A stretch of DNA of 64,000 nucleotides from Sunxiuqinia dokdonensis (GTDB lineage: Bacteria > Bacteroidota > Bacteroidia > Bacteroidales > Prolixibacteraceae): NCBI RefSeq assembly GCF_001270965.1, contig NZ_LGIA01000176.1, forward strand, positions 1 through 64,000. Direction: 5' to 3'. The position numbers and the translations under genes were made by a program. Of the stretch, positions 16,257-26,542 are shown piece after piece. Each line of letters opens with the position of its first letter. Position 1 is the first letter of the stretch. The notes beneath the pieces were generated by a model. The model did not search any database. It was given only the letters and a program-made list of their open reading frames with translations, and had not been told where the DNA came from.

Positions 16257-18674
16257 TTAATTCAGTAGGTTCAGGTTTTCATCAAATTGATAAACCTGAT
16301 CTCTCTCTCTGTGTTCAAGCTCGAAACGATTGTTATTGTATTCGAGAATGAAGGGACTGCCCAGTTTCGAGAGGACTTCCACCTTGATCAGGCGATGCTG
16401 TTTCCAGGTCATGGACACTTCAAATCCGCCGCGCGCCAACAGTCCGCTCACTTGTCCATCTTTCCAATCCGCTGGAAGAGCCGGCAAAAGGCTGATGTTT
16501 CCGGTGTGACTTTGGAGCAGCATCTCCGCAATTCCGGCTGTCGCACCAAAGTTGGCATCCATTTGAAATGGTGGATGTTGGCCAAATAGATTAGGCGAGG
16601 TACTTTTTGCCAACACGGTGTTCAAACTTTCCCGGGCCTTTTCGGCTTCGTGTAAACGCGCATACTGGCTGATCAACCAGGCAGCACTCCATCCTGTGTG
16701 CCCGCCTCCGTTTTCAATTCGATAGTCAAGCGATTTTTTGGCTGCCGCTGCCCATTCTGGTGTTTTCGCCATGGAGATTTGAAATCCGGGGTGAACAGCA
16801 AACAAATGCGAAATATGCCGGTGCCCCGGTTCTGCCTCCGGAAATTCTTCCGCCCATTCCATCAATCGGCCATCGGAGCCAATTTCCGGGCCGGCAAGTT
16901 GTGACTTGGCTTCGGTCACCCGGTCAATCAATTCATTGTTAACGCCCAACGCGTTTGCCGCCATCTGAAAGTCGGTGAACAATTGCCAAATCACCTGCTG
17001 ATCGTGCGCAGGCCCCATGCTAATCTGACATCGGCTGCCATCGGGTGCGATAAACGTATTTTCGGGTGAAACGGCCGGCCCCGAAACCAACTTTCCGGAG
17101 ACTGGATCTTCAACCAGCCAGTCGAGGTAAAAGCGCACCGAAGACTCCAGCACCGGATACATTCGCTTTAAGAAATCCTGATCACCGGTAAAGGCATAAT
17201 GTTCGGCAATGTGCGTACTGATCCACGCGCCGGCTCCCGTGTGCATTCCCCAGCTGGCAGCCTCGCCGGGCGAAGTGTAGCCCCAAATATTGGTAATGGG
17301 ATGAACCACCCACCCATCCAGATCATACTGGGTACGGGCGGTCTTGGTGCCCGGTTCAACAAGCGATTCAATCAGGTCGAACAAGGGCAGGTGCATGTCG
17401 GAAAGGTTGGTGACTTCAGCCGGCCAGTAGTTCATCTCGACATTGACATCGGTGTGGTAATCACCATTCCAGGGCGTTTGAATTTTGTTGGCCCAAATTC
17501 CCTGTAAGTTAGCCGGCAAGGTTCCGGGACGCGATGATGAAATCAACAGGTAGCGCCCGTACTGGAACATCAGCTCAACCAGGTGCGGATCAGCGGGGGT
17601 TTGCTTAAATTGAGTGATGCGCTCGTCTGTAGGCACCGGAGTGATTTCGCCGGGTGTCAAATCAAGATTAACACGCTGAAAATATTGCTGATATTCGGAG
17701 ATGTGCGCGCGTTTCAGTTCATCGAAAGATTTTGTAGCCGCCCGCTCAAGGTTCTGACTGGTAATCGTTTCATAATCCCGTCCGCTGTAATTGGGATACT
17801 CCAACAAGTGGTTGGTTGATGCAGAAAGGAGCAGGGTCACTTCGTCAGCATTTTCAACAATCATCTGATCACCCTCAAAACGTACTTTGCCGTTTTTACT
17901 TACCGCCTTTAATCGGGCCATGTATTGCAAACCTTCGCCGCCTTTTCCATCCGAAAGCGTACCGGCCATCACCAGTTGCTCGTTTTTGGCATAGGTCTGA
18001 TAACGTTCGGGACGCGTCAGGGTGCCCGTGAAAGAAATTTGTCCCGGCTTATCGGCTGTAAAACGGGCAACCATCACCTGGTCCGGGTAGCTGGTGAAAA
18101 TTTCACGTTGATAATCGACACCATCCTGCGTGTAACGAACACGAACCACGGCTTCATTCAAATCCAGTTCCCGATGGTAGTTTTCGTACTTGGCTGACTT
18201 GCCGTGATCGATCCACAAATCGCCCAGGGTTTGAAAACAGCCAAACGGTACTTCCGCTCCATTTCCGTGGCCCGATCCGGCTCCCTTGCAGATCATGGTC
18301 CGATTGGTCAGCTCAGTCGCTTCTTTATATTTTCCTTCAAAAAGCAATTGTCGGATTTTGGGCAGGGCTGTAGCTGCTTCTGGGTTATCATTGTCGGCCG
18401 GACTGCCTGACCACATGCTTTCTTCGTTGAGCTGGATGCGCTCTTTATTTACATCGCCAAAAACCATCAAGCCCAGCGAACCGTTGCCCAATGGCAAGGC
18501 TTTCAACCATTCGGGATCATCTTTCCAGCCGTTGGGATCGTCCGCAACCGAAGCATCAGCCGGTTGATTGTACCACAGTTTGAGATTGGATTGTACGCTT
18601 TCATTGGTCTCGGGCTGACATGACCATGACAAAAAGAATGCAATTAAAAGAAGGTAAAATCGGCGAAGTTTCAT
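16257..18674 (-). CDS. GH95 family alpha-L-fucosidase, lipoprotein
   Basis: I start at 18674 so that MKLRRFYLLLIAFFLSWSC forms a lipoprotein signal; an ATG eight codons upstream is possible. The product is about 805 residues, full length for GH95. It has the N-terminal LWYNQPA...W...ALPLGNGSLGLMVFG and ESMWSGSPADNDNPEA motifs, then the (alpha/alpha)6 core with DYHTDVNVEMNYWPAE, AVSPENTF (general acid Glu by family analogy) and PFQMDANFGATAGIAEML. His in DYHTD is the residue I associate with fucose rather than galactose preference. It is the last gene of PUL 1 and likely acts on alpha-1,2-linked fucose. Confidence 0.93.
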   Translation of the reverse strand: MKLRRFYLLLIAFFLSWSCQPETNESVQSNLKLWYNQPADASVADDPNGWKDDPEWLKALPLGNGSLGLMVFGDVNKERIQLNEESMWSGSPADNDNPEAATALPKIRQLLFEGKYKEATELTNRTMICKGAGSGHGNGAEVPFGCFQTLGDLWIDHGKSAKYENYHRELDLNEAVVRVRYTQDGVDYQREIFTSYPDQVMVARFTADKPGQISFTGTLTRPERYQTYAKNEQLVMAGTLSDGKGGEGLQYMARLKAVSKNGKVRFEGDQMIVENADEVTLLLSASTNHLLEYPNYSGRDYETITSQNLERAATKSFDELKRAHISEYQQYFQRVNLDLTPGEITPVPTDERITQFKQTPADPHLVELMFQYGRYLLISSSRPGTLPANLQGIWANKIQTPWNGDYHTDVNVEMNYWPAEVTNLSDMHLPLFDLIESLVEPGTKTARTQYDLDGWVVHPITNIWGYTSPGEAASWGMHTGAGAWISTHIAEHYAFTGDQDFLKRMYPVLESSVRFYLDWLVEDPVSGKLVSGPAVSPENTFIAPDGSRCQISMGPAHDQQVIWQLFTDFQMAANALGVNNELIDRVTEAKSQLAGPEIGSDGRLMEWAEEFPEAEPGHRHISHLFAVHPGFQISMAKTPEWAAAAKKSLDYRIENGGGHTGWSAAWLISQYARLHEAEKARESLNTVLAKSTSPNLFGQHPPFQMDANFGATAGIAEMLLQSHTGNISLLPALPADWKDGQVSGLLARGGFEVSMTWKQHRLIKVEVLSKLGSPFILEYNNNRFELEHRERDQVYQFDENLNLLN

Positions 18675-18721
18675 GGATATGTGTTTAAGTTTTAGCAATG
18701 AAGTTAAGTTTATTTGTTGTT

Positions 18722-20374
18722 CTATTCGTTTGTTTTCAATTTCCCGGTTAAAGTTACCGGATCTTGCCCTGGGCTTGTGATGGTTACTTTCACTTGATTT
18801 TCAGTATCAGGAACGAAGCTTTGGTTGCTGATCAGCTGAATTGTTGTTTTTTCAAACGGTTCCAAAACAGGGACTTCTCCGGAAGCAATCTTTACAGACT
18901 GTCCTTCCTGCAACTGTTCAACCTTAACCGTGCTGGTTTGGGATGGCACTTGTCCAAAATTCTGAACTTCAATTTGCAGTTTGCAGCCGGCCTCCAACTG
19001 ATCGGCAACCGGTAAGCGAGCCGACAATGCGGCTTCATTGTAGTTGAGCCACGGCAGCCGGGCGTAGCCAAAGAGCAGCTTTCCCTGTCTGGTCTTCCCG
19101 AGTAATTTGGCCACAAAATTATCTTCCGACAGGCCATTTCCAGCTCCCTCGAATACGAGTATTAAGTCATCGCCTGATTTTTCAGTTCGAAGCAATTTGC
19201 TGCCCCGTCCAAAGTTAACTTCCTCGGAAGCGCCAAAACGCAAGGAGTTTAAATCGATATCCGAATGAGGATCAAATCCTTCTTCAGCCTGAATACGCAG
19301 CCGGATTTCAGGCGTGTCAGCTTCAATCTTTTCTTCATTCAGAATGATGATGAGTTTACCTACGGTCAGGGGGATACCGATATTTTTTGAGCTGTGCCGA
19401 TCGTTGGGCTTGTCCTCGCTTTTCAAGGTATCGATCACGGCAAAGTTTGCTTGTACCGCTCTTCCATACTGATCTTGCAGCATTTTGATCCGTTCGTATT
19501 TAAACCAATCCTCTGTGGTTCCGTCCTCGTAGTTCGTAATCCCCGGAACGTAGGCTTCGCCGGGATCAACTTTCCAGTGAATCCCATCCTTTGATCGCAA
19601 GTAGTATGCGATGCGCCCATACCAGTCATTCACAATCATGTGGTATTGAATGTTGGTTTTCCAAATCACCGGATCTTCAAACCGTCCGTCAATATCGGGA
19701 TAAACTCGCTGGTCCGTGACTTGATGATACGGAGACAGGCCGTCTTTGCTGAACCAAATCCCGCCACCGCGGCACACCATAATAAACGATCCGTCTTCGC
19801 GCCGGGCAAACGACAGGTTGGAAAGCCCCTCAATGATGGGACGGTCGCGATTGTCAAATTCAAACTTGTTATAAGTCCAGGGCCCGTTCACATTGTCTGC
19901 AATATAGTATCCGTCAATCACATAAATGGCAATCCGGCCATCTTTCAGACGGAAAGCCTCCGGATTATGTCCTTTGCCGATGATGGTTTCAACCTGGTAC
20001 GGACCAAGCGGATGATTGGAACTGGCTTTTATCACAATGGAATTTGGCCATTCGCCATGGCCTTTGGGAGAATCTTCGCGCCAACGACAAACAAAAAGAT
20101 GGTAGTTGCCATCCTTTCCTTTCAACACGTTGCCGCCCCAATAAGACCATTCGCTATCCTCAATGCCGTTGTCGATATAGCGCGGAACAACATTGTCGGC
20201 CCCCCAAGTGTCGTCTGTTAACTCGCCAACAACGGGGATGGGGAGAAAGCGATCCATAAATCGGCCGCCAAAAACTAAATTGCTCCATTCGGCAGGCCGC
20301 TCAAGTTGTTGGTATTGAGCATTGGACTGCCAGAAAATTCCGATAAAAATGATAAGTAAACTGGTTTTTAGCAT
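18722..20374 (-). CDS. five-bladed-propeller glycoside hydrolase (GH43-like), secreted
   Basis: Starting at ATG 20374 gives about 550 residues with a signal peptide (MLKTSLLIIFIGIFWQSNAQ); the frame is open to 20437. The catalytic part has propeller blades such as NVLKGKDGNYHLFVCRW, GKGHNPEAFRLKDGRIAIYVIDGYYIA, RFEDPVIWKTNIQYHMIVNDWYG and YYLRSKDGIHW. These are the DPxxW and W-SxDGxxW patterns of GH43/GH32-clan enzymes, and EDPVIW probably carries the modulating Asp. The C-terminal 110 residues look like a CARDB-type immunoglobulin domain. The exact family and substrate are uncertain. It lies between susD and the GH95 gene in PUL 1. Confidence 0.72.
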   Translation of the reverse strand: MLKTSLLIIFIGIFWQSNAQYQQLERPAEWSNLVFGGRFMDRFLPIPVVGELTDDTWGADNVVPRYIDNGIEDSEWSYWGGNVLKGKDGNYHLFVCRWREDSPKGHGEWPNSIVIKASSNHPLGPYQVETIIGKGHNPEAFRLKDGRIAIYVIDGYYIADNVNGPWTYNKFEFDNRDRPIIEGLSNLSFARREDGSFIMVCRGGGIWFSKDGLSPYHQVTDQRVYPDIDGRFEDPVIWKTNIQYHMIVNDWYGRIAYYLRSKDGIHWKVDPGEAYVPGITNYEDGTTEDWFKYERIKMLQDQYGRAVQANFAVIDTLKSEDKPNDRHSSKNIGIPLTVGKLIIILNEEKIEADTPEIRLRIQAEEGFDPHSDIDLNSLRFGASEEVNFGRGSKLLRTEKSGDDLILVFEGAGNGLSEDNFVAKLLGKTRQGKLLFGYARLPWLNYNEAALSARLPVADQLEAGCKLQIEVQNFGQVPSQTSTVKVEQLQEGQSVKIASGEVPVLEPFEKTTIQLISNQSFVPDTENQVKVTITSPGQDPVTLTGKLKTNE

Positions 20375-20461
20375 GATTTTTTTTGCATATTGAGCCTTTG
20401 AAAATAGAAAAAAATGAGAGACGAAAACGATTTTCATTCTCGTCTCTCGTTATTTTGCTGA

Positions 20462-22018
20462 TTATTGATAATCAGGATTCTGGACAAGCGTTCCGTGATT
20501 CTTGTCAATTTCATCCTGAGGAATCGGCCAGTGGTAAAATTTATCCTCCCAATGATAGGGTAGATTTCCATCTGTCACACTATTCAACACCTCACCCGCG
20601 ATGTGCCATCTTTTCAGGTCGAGGTAGCGAAGCCCTTCAAAAGCAAGTTCTATTCTTCTCTCATGTCTGATTCGTTCGCGCATTTCTTCTTTTGAAAGCC
20701 CTTCGGGAAGATCAGGGAGATCCACCCGATCGCGAATCGCATTCATCGCATTGTAGACTGTTTCGTCAGGGCCGGAAATCTCGTTTTGTGCCTCGGCGTA
20801 CATTAATAACACTTCAGCAAGTCGGATAACGACGGTATTTTGCTGACTTAAGGTTGAATAACCATAAGGCAGGTTTCCCGGATCCAGAAATTTCTTCAGC
20901 CCATAGCCGGTAGGTCGGCTGTTGGAAGGATTATGGACATTTCCATTTCCCCAATCAACAAAATCGACAAAAACGGTTTTACTTAGTCTGGCATCCCTAT
21001 TCTCAAAAGGATTCTCAGTGTCTGTTAAGGGTGATTCTCCCCAAGGTAAGCCATCACTGCATTCAAAAGCGTCGACGAAACTTTGCAGTGGACTGACCAC
21101 GAGCCAGTCGCCGTAAATTAAATCAGTTCCATAAGTCGGGACATTGTCAGGCGCCAGGTAATTCACGGAAAATATGATTTCCTCGTTGCCACTTTGTCCG
21201 GCATCCTGAAACAAATTTTCAAACTCCGGGCTCAACGAATAGTGAGGCATAATGTCGAGACAGAGGTCACGAACATCGGCCAGCATCGTGTTATCAGGTG
21301 TACCATTTTCGCCATAGGCGGCGTAAATTAGTACCCTTGCCTTTAAGGCTTGTGCTGTTGATTTTGTGACGTGACCTGCATTTTCATAATAGGGAATGGC
21401 ATTCAGATTTGAAATTGCAAAATCGAGGTCGGCAATCACCTGCGTCAAAATCTGTGCGGCATCAACTTTGGGCTGCTCTTGGTTTTCCAATGTCAATGGT
21501 TCCAAAATAAGCGGCACATCTCCATAAAAACAATACAGTTGAAAATAATAGTATGCTCTTAGAAAACGAACTTCGGCTTCCGCTTTATTCTTCTCTGCAT
21601 CTGTGAAATCCGTTCCTTCGTAAGCGTTCAATTCATTGAGGAAAATATTCCCGCGAGCGATAGCTTGATAGCAAAACCGGTAAACACCAGTCACATAACC
21701 TCCGGTGGTTGAACTAATATCGCCGGAGACAATTTGTTTTGAACCACCATAACCGTGCTGCCCAAAGCTGTTGTCGGTGATGTTGTCCCAATTCGGCATG
21801 ACATAGCCCCACATTCCTGCCGGCGGAGTGTCCCAAGGTCCTCCGGTTGAACCATGCATATAACCGTAGTTGGCCGTCAAGGCCATATCAAAATCAGACT
21901 TGGTTTGCCAAAAAGTGCTCGAGGAGATCTGATCCAAGGGCTGCTTATCCAGGTAATCCTCGCATCCACTCAGTGCAATGACGGACAAAATGATGATTAG
22001 TAATTTATATCTTTTCAT
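20462..22018 (-). CDS. susD: SusD/RagB family nutrient-binding lipoprotein
   Basis: The 518-residue protein has a lipobox (VIALSGCEDYLDKQPLD) and SusD features: TFWQTKSDFDMALTANY near the start, AEVRFLRAYYYFQLYCFYGDVPLI in the TPR-like helices, RLAEVLLMYAEAQNEI, and the C-terminal RRIELAFEGLRYLDLKRW. It forms the surface lid of the SusC transporter encoded next to it (11-base gap). Its glycan is unknown, but the neighbouring fucosidase suggests a fucosylated polysaccharide or host-type glycan. Confidence 0.95.
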   Translation of the reverse strand: MKRYKLLIIILSVIALSGCEDYLDKQPLDQISSSTFWQTKSDFDMALTANYGYMHGSTGGPWDTPPAGMWGYVMPNWDNITDNSFGQHGYGGSKQIVSGDISSTTGGYVTGVYRFCYQAIARGNIFLNELNAYEGTDFTDAEKNKAEAEVRFLRAYYYFQLYCFYGDVPLILEPLTLENQEQPKVDAAQILTQVIADLDFAISNLNAIPYYENAGHVTKSTAQALKARVLIYAAYGENGTPDNTMLADVRDLCLDIMPHYSLSPEFENLFQDAGQSGNEEIIFSVNYLAPDNVPTYGTDLIYGDWLVVSPLQSFVDAFECSDGLPWGESPLTDTENPFENRDARLSKTVFVDFVDWGNGNVHNPSNSRPTGYGLKKFLDPGNLPYGYSTLSQQNTVVIRLAEVLLMYAEAQNEISGPDETVYNAMNAIRDRVDLPDLPEGLSKEEMRERIRHERRIELAFEGLRYLDLKRWHIAGEVLNSVTDGNLPYHWEDKFYHWPIPQDEIDKNHGTLVQNPDYQ

Positions 22019-22029
22019 GTCTGTATTTT

Positions 22030-25000
22030 TTAAAATTTAACATTCACCCCAAACGAATAGATTTTATTCTGGGGGTAATTTACGAAAGCACCACTACCTC
22101 CCCGCTCCGGATCCAATCCCGGATAATCAGTAATCGTGAAGAGATTGTCTCCTGAGAAATAGATCCGGAACTGATTGACACCAATTCGATCGAAGAAGTT
22201 TCTCGGCAAAGTGTATCCAACAGTCAGGTTCTTCAACCGTAAATAAGATCCATCCTGCAAGTACCAGGAAGAATTTCTCCTGATCCGTTCGGGCGCTCCC
22301 CATCCCCAGTAAATCCGGGGCATTGAAGTTGATGGGTTTGTTTCAGTCCAGCGATCTCGCCAGTCGGTGGTTGGTGGCGACCCTTGAACAAATGGGATTG
22401 TTCCCCAGTCGTTGACAAAATACTTCACATCTTCAACGCCTTGTAATTGGGTCGACAAATCGAAGCCTTTCCAGGTGGCCGAAAAATTGAAGGAATAGTT
22501 AAAAGCCGGATATCTGCCTGAGATTGCGACCCGGTCGTCATTGTCAATGACTTCATCCCCATTTTGATCCTTAAATTTCAAATCGCCTGGTACTGTCGCA
22601 TCATTAAACTGCTTGGGTGAATTGGCAATTTCCTGCTCGGATTGAAAGATCCCAATCCATTCCAACATATAATAGGAATCCCACTCGTAGCCTTCCTCGC
22701 GCAGGGAATATCCGCTTATTTCCCGTTCACCGAAATCGACCAGTTCATTTTTATAATGATCGATATTAAAGCCCACCTGATAGTTCAAACCTGTAAGTGA
22801 ACCTGAGTTAATCTGATTCGAGTACAATAAGCTTAATTCAACCCCGGTATTTTCCATCGTTCCGTTGTTGACAGTTGGTGGATTTAAACCGACCGCATTG
22901 GTTACCTGGGAAGCTCTTAGGATATCGGTTGTGCTCTTTTTGTACCAATCAAATGTGACATTGAACCCTGCGAACGCCGTCAGGTCAAAGCCAAAATCAG
23001 TGATGCTGGTTGTTTCCCACATGATATTTTCATTGGAGAGGCGGGTTTGTGCAACACCTGAAGAGAGATTCGCATCGTCAAAGGAGTAGTTACCTGTTAA
23101 GTCAAGTATCGACTGGTAAGGATAAAGACCAATATTTTGATTTCCTAACTGGCCATAAGATCCCCTGATTTTAAGGCTGTTCAACCAGTCAGCATTCAGG
23201 TTTTGAAAGAACTGTTCTTCAGAAATCCGCCATCCTGCCGAAAACGATGGAAAAGCTCCCCATCTCGAATCGGGAGATAGTCTCGAAGTGCCATCATAGC
23301 GAAGGTTTGCTTCCAACAAATACCGGTCTTTAAAGTTATAACCCAATCGACCAAAGAACGACATCAGTGCCCATTCCGTTTTGGTTCCATTGGCTTGCTG
23401 AACGGCCGGACTGCCCGCATCCAGTTCTCTTAGCAGGTCACTCGGGTAATCCTTACGGTATCCTCTCAAGTATTGATAGACATTATCCTCAACGCTGTAA
23501 CCGCCCTGTGCCGTAACCGTGTGCCCATCTCCAAATTCGCGTTCAAAATTCAAATAGGTGTATAAGTTTTTATATTCCGTTTGATCATCCTGAACAATTA
23601 GTCCGGCTCCACCAACATCCAAATAAGTCATAAATTCGTTGGTGCGGAAATTATATAAAGGAACTTGGGGGCGAAAATCGTTGTATTTACTGAAGTTTAA
23701 GTTTATCGCAGCCTTGGTGTACCAGGTCAAACCTTTTAACAATTGAACATCTAACCATCCCTGAGACGAGATTACGTAGTCATCAGTGTTCCGGTTGACT
23801 TTATTGTCGATAATGGCCATCGGGCTTTTGTTGTTGTACTCAAAGTCGTAAGCTTTAAACGTGTATCGGCCACTTCCGTCGGCTAGTTGAGGAGAATAGG
23901 TGGGGGCTTGCGACATGGCAGCCAGGAAGGTATCGGTGGCGCCTTGACGGGGAGCTGATTTGATTCCTTTCTTAACCGAAAAATTTCCGCCAAACTTGAT
24001 GTGTTCGTTAACCCGTGAGCTCAAGTTGACCCGGATATTGTATTTTTCATAATCAAATCCTTTCATGACCCCTTCTTGATTTACATAGCCCAGCGAAACA
24101 TTGAAAGTGGTTCCATTGCTTCCTCCGCTAAAACTCAGGTTGTGGGTTTGCGTTGGTGCAGGACTAAATAAAAGGTCAAGCCAATCGGTGTTTGGGTACA
24201 GGTTTCGATCGGTGGCATTGCGATAGGCACCGATGATGTCGTCGGTGTATAAACCCGAAGTCAGTCCCGAATTTAGCCTCGCTTCGTTAAACAATTCCAT
24301 GTATTCGACAGAGTTGGTAACCAGATCAAACAATTTAGTGGGGGTGTGAACGGCATAATTTCCATTGTAGTTCATGGTAATTTTCCCTTCCTGCCCTTTT
24401 TTTGTTGTAACCAGAATAACTCCGTTTGCTGCGCGGGCACCATAAATGGATGCCGAAGCGGCATCTTTCAAAACAGAAATGTTTTCAATGTTATTGGGAT
24501 TTAAATCGGCCAGGCTGCCCTGAACGCCATCGACCAGAACCAACGGATTTGATCCGGCACTACTAAAAGTTCCCGTTCCCCGAATACGTATTGAGACGCC
24601 TTCGTTGCCAGGTTCACCCGAGTTTTGGACAATCTGAACTCCAGGCATTTGTCCTTGCAGCATGGTTTCAACATTCGTCACGGGTCGTTTGACCAAGTCA
24701 TCTCCTTTCACCGACGCAACAGATCCTGTCAAATTAATTTTTTTCTGAGTACCGTAGCCTATCGCGACAACTTCTTCCAGACCAATGGTTTCATCCATAA
24801 GGGTTATGTCAAGCCGGGATTGACTTCCGACCAAGATCTCCTGAGCTTTCATTCCGACAAACGAAATGACCAAAGTTGCATCGGAAGACACATTGGGCAG
24901 TGAGAAGCTTCCCTCAAAATCAGTTATGGTCCCCATGGTCGTACCTTTCACAACCACGGTAGCTCCAGGTATTGGTTCGCCCGAACTGTTGGTTACGCTT

Positions 25001-25398
25001 CCGGTCACAGTTCTTGTTTGTTGGACGGTGCTAAACTGATTATTTGCCCGAAGGATCACTTGACGGCCAATAATTTCGTAATTAATCGACTTGTATTCAA
25101 ACACTTGATCAAGTACTTCCTTGATCGTGGCGTTGGACACATGAACGGAGGTCAGGCTGTTCACATCAACCTCTTCATTGTAAAAGAAGCGGAATTCGCT
25201 TTGATCTTCTATTTTTCGAAGAATATCTACAATTTTTTCATCCTTATGCTCCAAACTTAGTTTCGTGTTCTGAGAGTAAAGATCGGCCGCAAAACTGCTG
25301 AAAACCGTTAGAATAATCATGGCCAATGTCAGTTTCATTCGCTTTAGATTTTGATACAGAAATGGCATTATGCCATCACAACATCGTTTTTTTTTCAT
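22030..25398 (-). CDS. susC: SusC/RagA TonB-dependent transporter with N-terminal STN domain
   Basis: The 1122-residue protein has a long basic start and a signal peptide (MKLTLAMIILTVFSSFAADLYSQ). The STN signalling domain (about 47-115) includes KIVDILRKIEDQSEFRFFYNEE and TIKEVLDQVFEYKSINYEI. The CarboxypepD_reg-like domain has SGEPIPGATVVVKGTTMGTITDFEGSF, and the plug has GYGTQKKINLTGSVASVKGDDL and ASIYGARAANGVILVTTKKG. The barrel ends IYSFGVNVKF. The STN domain links it to the FecR anti-sigma and ECF sigma just upstream, so substrate binding should turn on the locus. In-frame ATGs at 25368 and 25338 are alternative starts. Confidence 0.95.
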   Translation of the reverse strand: MKKKRCCDGIMPFLYQNLKRMKLTLAMIILTVFSSFAADLYSQNTKLSLEHKDEKIVDILRKIEDQSEFRFFYNEEVDVNSLTSVHVSNATIKEVLDQVFEYKSINYEIIGRQVILRANNQFSTVQQTRTVTGSVTNSSGEPIPGATVVVKGTTMGTITDFEGSFSLPNVSSDATLVISFVGMKAQEILVGSQSRLDITLMDETIGLEEVVAIGYGTQKKINLTGSVASVKGDDLVKRPVTNVETMLQGQMPGVQIVQNSGEPGNEGVSIRIRGTGTFSSAGSNPLVLVDGVQGSLADLNPNNIENISVLKDAASASIYGARAANGVILVTTKKGQEGKITMNYNGNYAVHTPTKLFDLVTNSVEYMELFNEARLNSGLTSGLYTDDIIGAYRNATDRNLYPNTDWLDLLFSPAPTQTHNLSFSGGSNGTTFNVSLGYVNQEGVMKGFDYEKYNIRVNLSSRVNEHIKFGGNFSVKKGIKSAPRQGATDTFLAAMSQAPTYSPQLADGSGRYTFKAYDFEYNNKSPMAIIDNKVNRNTDDYVISSQGWLDVQLLKGLTWYTKAAINLNFSKYNDFRPQVPLYNFRTNEFMTYLDVGGAGLIVQDDQTEYKNLYTYLNFEREFGDGHTVTAQGGYSVEDNVYQYLRGYRKDYPSDLLRELDAGSPAVQQANGTKTEWALMSFFGRLGYNFKDRYLLEANLRYDGTSRLSPDSRWGAFPSFSAGWRISEEQFFQNLNADWLNSLKIRGSYGQLGNQNIGLYPYQSILDLTGNYSFDDANLSSGVAQTRLSNENIMWETTSITDFGFDLTAFAGFNVTFDWYKKSTTDILRASQVTNAVGLNPPTVNNGTMENTGVELSLLYSNQINSGSLTGLNYQVGFNIDHYKNELVDFGEREISGYSLREEGYEWDSYYMLEWIGIFQSEQEIANSPKQFNDATVPGDLKFKDQNGDEVIDNDDRVAISGRYPAFNYSFNFSATWKGFDLSTQLQGVEDVKYFVNDWGTIPFVQGSPPTTDWRDRWTETNPSTSMPRIYWGWGAPERIRRNSSWYLQDGSYLRLKNLTVGYTLPRNFFDRIGVNQFRIYFSGDNLFTITDYPGLDPERGGSGAFVNYPQNKIYSFGVNVKF

Positions 25399-25482
25399 AA
25401 TTTTACAATTTGAAATGAGTAATTTGATTTAAGTCAAGTTATTCCAAAGGCAGGATCTCGCACATCCTGTCTTTGTTTTTTA

Positions 25483-26454
25483 TTAAGGCTCTGCTATGGT
25501 CAACATTCTTTTCTTCTTGTCATAGGCATATTTTATTGGTTTCGTTTTATTAATGTATTCCATGACTTCGTCAAGCGATTCTTCAAAAACTTGTCCGGTA
25601 AACGGGATCGAAGCCATGCTTTGATCCAAAATGATCGTGATATCAAAGTGCCTTTCCAGTCTTTTGGCGAGATCGCCTAAAGGTTCATTTTCGAAGGCGA
25701 TTACCCCATTCATCCATGAGGAGGCGATTTCAGGATCAATTTCCTTGATTATTATTGCTTCCCCCTTCGACAAAACTATTTGCTGCCCGGGGAGCAACAC
25801 CTTTTGATCCAGATGGTTCGAAAACTGAATTTTTCCTTCTGTTAATGTTGTCTTGAATGGCAAATTATTATAGGCGCGTACGTTGAATGAGGTGCCCAAT
25901 ACCTGAATGGAACCATATTCTGAATTCACAATAAAGGGAGTATCGCCTTTTTTTACCTCGAAAAATGCTTCGCCGGACAAGTTTACTTCCCGGTGATTGT
26001 TGTCGAAATTTGCTGGAAGCCAAAGATTTGTGCCCGCATTGATCCAAACTTTAGAGCCATCAGCTAAAGTGAGTTCTGTTTTTTCACCATTCGGAACGTG
26101 AATCTCATTGACTTGATGACTTCGTGGGGTAAACAGTCCGCCAGGCGAAAGAAGAAATTTCTGACTAAGCACTCCAAATGAGAATATAAGCAAAATAGCC
26201 GCTGCATATTTCATGAACTGTAGAAACCTTACTTTTTGAGGTTTTTGGATCCGCTTTTTAAGACGGACGAATGACTTTTCAATGGTAAGATCATTGGTTT
26301 GCTGGTCATGAGAAGCTAAAGACCAGGCATTTTTTATTCGATGATATTCGCGCTGAAGATGTTCGTCACGCTTTAATTTTTGGAGAATCTCTTTTTTTTC
26401 CTCATCATTCAGGTTGCCGGAAATCAATGCGATTATTTGTCTTTCTAGTTCCAT
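25483..26454 (-). CDS. FecR family anti-sigma factor
   Basis: The 323-residue protein has an N-terminal cytoplasmic part (about 1-80), one membrane helix (MKYAAAILLIFSFGVLSQKFLL), then the FecR domain with VPNGEKTELTLADGSKVWINAGTNL and FEVKKGDTPFIVNSEYGSIQVLGTSFNVRAY. The C-terminal DUF4974-like part is FENEPLGDLAKRLERHFDITIILDQ. It holds or activates the ECF sigma factor encoded 88 bases upstream and contacts the STN domain of the SusC encoded downstream. The order sigma, FecR, SusC, SusD is typical of trans-envelope signalling in Bacteroidota. Confidence 0.95.
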   Translation of the reverse strand: MELERQIIALISGNLNDEEKKEILQKLKRDEHLQREYHRIKNAWSLASHDQQTNDLTIEKSFVRLKKRIQKPQKVRFLQFMKYAAAILLIFSFGVLSQKFLLSPGGLFTPRSHQVNEIHVPNGEKTELTLADGSKVWINAGTNLWLPANFDNNHREVNLSGEAFFEVKKGDTPFIVNSEYGSIQVLGTSFNVRAYNNLPFKTTLTEGKIQFSNHLDQKVLLPGQQIVLSKGEAIIIKEIDPEIASSWMNGVIAFENEPLGDLAKRLERHFDITIILDQSMASIPFTGQVFEESLDEVMEYINKTKPIKYAYDKKKRMLTIAEP

Positions 26455-26542
26455 GGTTGGGTGTTTTCAAAGGTATAATCCACAAGAGCGGAAATACCCT
26501 TGCTCTGTTTGAATTTTTTTATGAATTTAATTCAAACAGCAA

